A DNA stretch of 64,000 bases from CAWCPR01 sp963797475 (lineage in GTDB: Bacteria; Chloroflexota; Anaerolineae; Anaerolineales; UBA4823). A program made the translations under genes and the position numbers. The stretch covers positions 1,860,001-1,924,000 of the forward strand of contig CAWCPR010000001.1 of assembly GCA_963797475.1 (NCBI GenBank), written 5' to 3'. The number at the start of each line of letters is the position of its first letter. Position 1 is the first letter of the stretch. Positions 61,433 through 64,000 of the stretch are shown here, piece after piece. The notes beneath the pieces are model-generated. The model had not been told where the DNA came from and ran no database searches. It saw only the letters and a list, made by a program, of their open reading frames with translations.

Positions 61433-61520
61433 TTAAGTTGCTAAGGTGCGACGGTTGCGCTCGGTTCTCTCATATGCGACGAAAATCGTTTTGCGTGGCC
61501 CACGAAGTGCGCGCAGCTTT

Positions 61521-62720
61521 TTACCGGGTGAGTACTTGCTGAAGTACGATCATGCTGACTCCCTGGAGACCGGCATTTTCACCCAAAATTGCTGGCACTA
61601 CACTAATTTCATCTCCATCCACCCGATATTTTCCAAGAGATTTTTTCAAAAGAGCGAAGTATAGCTCACCCATTTGGACCACCTCGCCCCCGATAATCAT
61701 TAACCGGATATCGACGATCGAAACCATCATACTGATCGCCATTGCCAGATAGTCGGCAGCCCGGCTGATGATGGCCCGTGCCAGTGGATCACCTTGTTCG
61801 GCAGCCAAAGTTAAAGTTTTCAGAGAATAAGAAACCTGAAGGGTTCGTCCCAACCTATCTAGAGGCGGACCTTTTTGCCTGAGCAAGACGTTCTGAGCAT
61901 TTGAAAGCATCGCTGGCACGGAGGCTATAGCTTCTAGGCAACCATGTTTGCCGCAAATGCAGATCGGTCCGTCCCGCTCGATGACTACGTGACCCAGCTC
62001 ACCTGCCAAACCGGTCGCGCCACGGTAAACCTGGTCGTTTACGATGATACCTGCCCCAATACCGGTTGAGACTGTAATATATATAAGGTCGCTCACACCC
62101 CGTCCAGCGCCATAATATTTTTCTGCCAGCGCTGCCGCAGATGTGTCGTGTTCTATAAAAACGGGCAGCCTGAAAACTCCTTGGAGAATATCTCGGATTG
62201 GAAAATTCTGCAGGCGCATATTCAAAGAATCTCGGATGACCCCTTTTTCAGCGTCTACAGTCCCTGGAACACTGATCCCAATGCCAAGAACTGGACGACC
62301 CTGAATAATGGGGTTAGCAAACAGATCCTGGCACACTTGAACGACCTGTTCTTGAATAACCTCCGGCTTCATTTCTCGAAAAGGCTGCCGGATGACATAC
62401 AGGCAATGATTAGCTGCATCCAGAACTGCCCCGCGCAGCTCAACGCCGCTGAAATCCAACCCAAATACGACGCCCGCATCCGGGTTTACCTTGATAAGCG
62501 AAGGTTGTCTGCCTCCGGAGGATTGACCTTTCTCGGTTTCGATAATCACTCCCGCATTTTTTAAATCCTGCACGAGACGCGTCACCGAGGGGAGCGCCAG
62601 CCCGGTTATTTTTCCCAGCCTGGAGCGAGAAACCGAGCCCTCATACCAGATTTCTGAGAGCAGTAAAGACATCCTCTGGCTGTGTAGATCTTTTATGGTG
62701 ATTTCTGATTTGTTGTCCAA
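61521..62720 (-). CDS. ROK-family transcriptional repressor
   Basis: A 399-residue regulator of the NagC/XylR/Mlc type. An N-terminal winged-helix (about residues 12-70, VSRSRLGKITGLALPSVTRLVQDL) is followed by the ROK sugar-kinase-like domain with GIGISVPGTVD, TVSTGIGAGIIVND, GELGHVVIERDG and the zinc site CICGKHGCLEA. The start is TTG at 62720. Such proteins bind a sugar or sugar phosphate and control uptake and breakdown genes. A promoter and an AT-rich palindrome overlapping its start suggest self-repression. A divergent binding-protein gene begins at 63101. Confidence 0.9.
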   Translation of the reverse strand: MDNKSEITIKDLHSQRMSLLLSEIWYEGSVSRSRLGKITGLALPSVTRLVQDLKNAGVIIETEKGQSSGGRQPSLIKVNPDAGVVFGLDFSGVELRGAVLDAANHCLYVIRQPFREMKPEVIQEQVVQVCQDLFANPIIQGRPVLGIGISVPGTVDAEKGVIRDSLNMRLQNFPIRDILQGVFRLPVFIEHDTSAAALAEKYYGAGRGVSDLIYITVSTGIGAGIIVNDQVYRGATGLAGELGHVVIERDGPICICGKHGCLEAIASVPAMLSNAQNVLLRQKGPPLDRLGRTLQVSYSLKTLTLAAEQGDPLARAIISRAADYLAMAISMMVSIVDIRLMIIGGEVVQMGELYFALLKKSLGKYRVDGDEISVVPAILGENAGLQGVSMIVLQQVLTR

Positions 62721-62753
62721 GTTTGTGCCTGATTTTGCCCATTGACAACTTTA

Positions 62754-62770
62754 TTATTTTATGGAAATAA
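62754..62770. promoter_or_regulatory. Probable ROK operator
   Basis: TTATTT and AAATAA are separated by TATGG, giving a 17-base palindrome of the AT-rich type used by ROK repressors. It covers the predicted transcription start of the ROK gene, so the protein can block its own promoter. Confidence 0.55.
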
Positions 62771-62771
62771 G

Positions 62772-62799
62772 TATATATCGATTGTCCTCCAATTGTCAA
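62772..62799 (-). promoter_or_regulatory. Promoter of the ROK repressor gene
   Basis: On the minus strand TTGACA (62794-62799), a 16-base spacer and TATATA (62772-62777) make a strong promoter. Transcription would start near 62765, inside the palindrome, about 45 bases before the TTG start. Confidence 0.65.
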
Positions 62800-63002
62800 G
62801 CCGTGGATCAAATATGCATGGTAAAACCCCACCTCCACGCCTTATTGACATCAAATCCCAGATATGCTAAAATGGAACCAATATCTTATTTTCATTTTGA
62901 ATAAAAGCCAGCATTACACAATAGTTTTGCCTGATGGAGGTGAATCATTAAACCTTTCCAGTTTCAGGTCTTTCCCAAAGTGTTGCTTCTCACGCAAACG
63001 GA

Positions 63003-63008
63003 TATAAT
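63003..63008 (+). promoter_or_regulatory. -10 box of the solute-binding protein gene
   Basis: TATAAT in the divergent gap, about 93 bases before the ATG at 63101. The -35 box is weak. An A/T-rich stretch at 62886-62906 (TTATTTT ... AATAAAA) could be a second, imperfect site for the regulator. The remaining gap (62800-63000) shows no other signal. Confidence 0.4.
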
Positions 63009-63100
63009 TCAAATAACTTTTCTTTAGAGTAGTAAAGAACGTTAATTGTGTGTGGACCATTCTATGCAAAAAAACCGGAACTATTCAAGAGGAGAAGAAA

Positions 63101-64000
63101 ATGAAACCGAAATTTCTGACTATCCGATGGTTTATTACCCTGGTGATTTTGGTAGGGCTTGTAAGCGCTTGCGTGCCAGCCGCACAACCGACGGCGCCAA
63201 CCAACGAGCCCCCGACTGCCCAGTCCCCGGCTTCCCAACCAACCCTACCCCAATCTGCAGCTCCCACAGAGGCTGTTTCTAGCGCTACAAGCGCCCCCCA
63301 GGGTGCTGCCGGCGACACCCAAACGTTGACCGTGCTAACTCCCAATGACACCCAGACTCTGGACCCGGCGGTCAATTACGATTTTTCCGGCGGGTTTTTC
63401 TTGATAAATTGTTATGAGGGCCTGGTGAAAGCGGTGGGAAGTAATGAGGCCAAGATCACACCCGCCCTGGCTGAGTCATGGGAAATCACTCCAGATGGCC
63501 TGACTTATACCTTCCACCTACGCAAAGGAGTTAAGTTCCATGACGGCACGCCGTTCAACGCCGAAGCTGTCAAATACTCCTTCGAAAGATTACTGAAGAT
63601 AAATATGGGCGCTGTGGCTAATTTTAATTCGATCGACAAAATTGATGCGGTAGATGAGCAAACCGTCGTGTTTACCCTCAAAGCTCCCTTCAACAGTTTT
63701 CTGTCTGCCCTGACATCCATGTGGGGCCCGGTGATCGTCAGCCCTACCGCCGTTAAAGCGCACGAGAAAGACAATGATATGGGGCAGGCCTGGCTCACCG
63801 AAAATGAGGCCGGTACTGGTCCCTATATGGTTGAGAAATGGGACCGCAATCAGCAGCTAACCCTGGTCCGCTATCCGGACTACTGGGGAGGTTGGGGAGA
63901 TAAATACCTGGAACGGATCATCATTCGCTTTGTGCCCGAAACAACGACCATGCGGCTCGAAATTGAGAAAGGTGACGCCGACATGGCGGTGGGCATGTCC
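63101..64000 (+). CDS. Family-5 solute-binding lipoprotein of an ABC transporter, partial
   Basis: The first 300 codons of an SBP_bac_5 protein; it runs off the window. The ATG at 63101 follows AGAGGAG with six bases between. The signal peptide ends with a lipobox (LVSAC, Cys about residue 24), then comes a Thr/Pro/Ala/Ser-rich linker (about 25-75). The mature domain starts LTVLTPNDTQTLDPAVNYD and has the family signature region TYTFHLRKGVKFHDGTPFNAEAVKYSFERLL, then GTGPYMVEKWDRNQQLTLVRYPDYWG. It binds oligopeptides or oligosaccharides outside the cell. A divergent ROK repressor, with an operator in the shared gap, suggests a sugar ligand. Confidence 0.93.
   Translation, partial: MKPKFLTIRWFITLVILVGLVSACVPAAQPTAPTNEPPTAQSPASQPTLPQSAAPTEAVSSATSAPQGAAGDTQTLTVLTPNDTQTLDPAVNYDFSGGFFLINCYEGLVKAVGSNEAKITPALAESWEITPDGLTYTFHLRKGVKFHDGTPFNAEAVKYSFERLLKINMGAVANFNSIDKIDAVDEQTVVFTLKAPFNSFLSALTSMWGPVIVSPTAVKAHEKDNDMGQAWLTENEAGTGPYMVEKWDRNQQLTLVRYPDYWGGWGDKYLERIIIRFVPETTTMRLEIEKGDADMAVGMS

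Noticed and set aside
62886..62906. Second ROK operator in the divergent gap
   Set aside because: TTATTTT and AATAAAA are not true inverted copies of one another, so it was only mentioned and not called.
1..64000. CRISPR array, IS element or prophage
   Set aside because: No regularly spaced repeat, no transposase or integrase, and no phage structural gene was seen. The fibre-like exported protein near 24-25.5 kb has a signal peptide and no phage neighbours.

Overview
The window looks like a piece of a Chloroflexota genome, probably from the class Anaerolineae. This rests on: moderately high GC; exported proteins with Thr/Pro-rich linkers and a C-terminal '(Y/F)LPLV'-like tail; lipoprotein family-5 solute-binding proteins; a MecA_N-like lipoprotein transpeptidase; and tandem FHA / PP2C genes. 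No CRISPR array, IS element, prophage or rRNA operon was seen.

Layout. 1-2.6 kb: a peptide/oligosaccharide ABC system on the minus strand (two ATPases, then a solute-binding lipoprotein running off the window). 2.9-6.8 kb: minus-strand rsgA, a penicillin-binding lipoprotein and maf. 6.9-9.1 kb: purine genes xpt and guaA. 9.2-16.1 kb: a membrane protein, then a signalling group: a vWA-like/FHA membrane protein, a membrane PP2C phosphatase overlapping it, and a convergent large protein that looks like a PP2C pseudophosphatase with a membrane anchor and an extracytoplasmic propeller-like domain. 16.2-20.5 kb: a FemAB/GNAT-like acyltransferase, a radical SAM AmrS-like enzyme, mobA and a class V aminotransferase. 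20.5-23.0 kb: a small toxin-antitoxin island with three modules (DUF4160/DUF2442, RHH/PIN, Phd/PIN). 23.1-29.8 kb: accessory genes including exported proteins, a DUF1801 protein, a methyltransferase fused end-on to a truncated epimerase, a GNAT enzyme, and an intergenic tRNA-like element. 30-39.4 kb: an operon of a SWIM-SNF2 helicase and an AddB/AddA-like helicase-nuclease pair. 39.5-51.7 kb: a PilZ-like protein, a beta-helix surface protein, a hydrolase, a lipid kinase, a GH13 enzyme and a very large GAF/PAS/GGDEF/EAL protein. 51.7-57.3 kb: a four-gene cluster (GcvT-like, two PYROXD2-like oxidoreductases, Rieske oxygenase) that suggests oxidative demethylation of a methylated amine or similar compound. 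57.4-60.1 kb: tRNA-Arg(CCT) and sdhB/sdhA. 60.3-64 kb: an exported protein, a PrcB-like remnant, a ROK repressor with its own promoter and operator, and the start of another family-5 solute-binding lipoprotein.

Seven otherwise well-conserved genes are broken by single-base indels, several in G/C runs (near 60, 3333, 5330, 8388, 25203, 34718, 53580). This density, including in normally essential genes such as guaA, points to residual assembly or sequencing error rather than true decay, so each is annotated as one gene with the break stated. Real remnants are the truncated epimerase at 26.9-27.4 kb, the PrcB fragment at 61.2-61.4 kb and a short aminotransferase fragment at 21.1 kb.

Non-coding signals that stand out: a three-copy intergenic repeat (10.2, 23.7 and 58.2 kb); several genes whose ATG lies exactly six bases after a -10 box, implying leaderless transcripts; a stem-loop at the predicted 5' end of the sdhAB mRNA; and a ROK operator overlapping the ROK gene's own start site.
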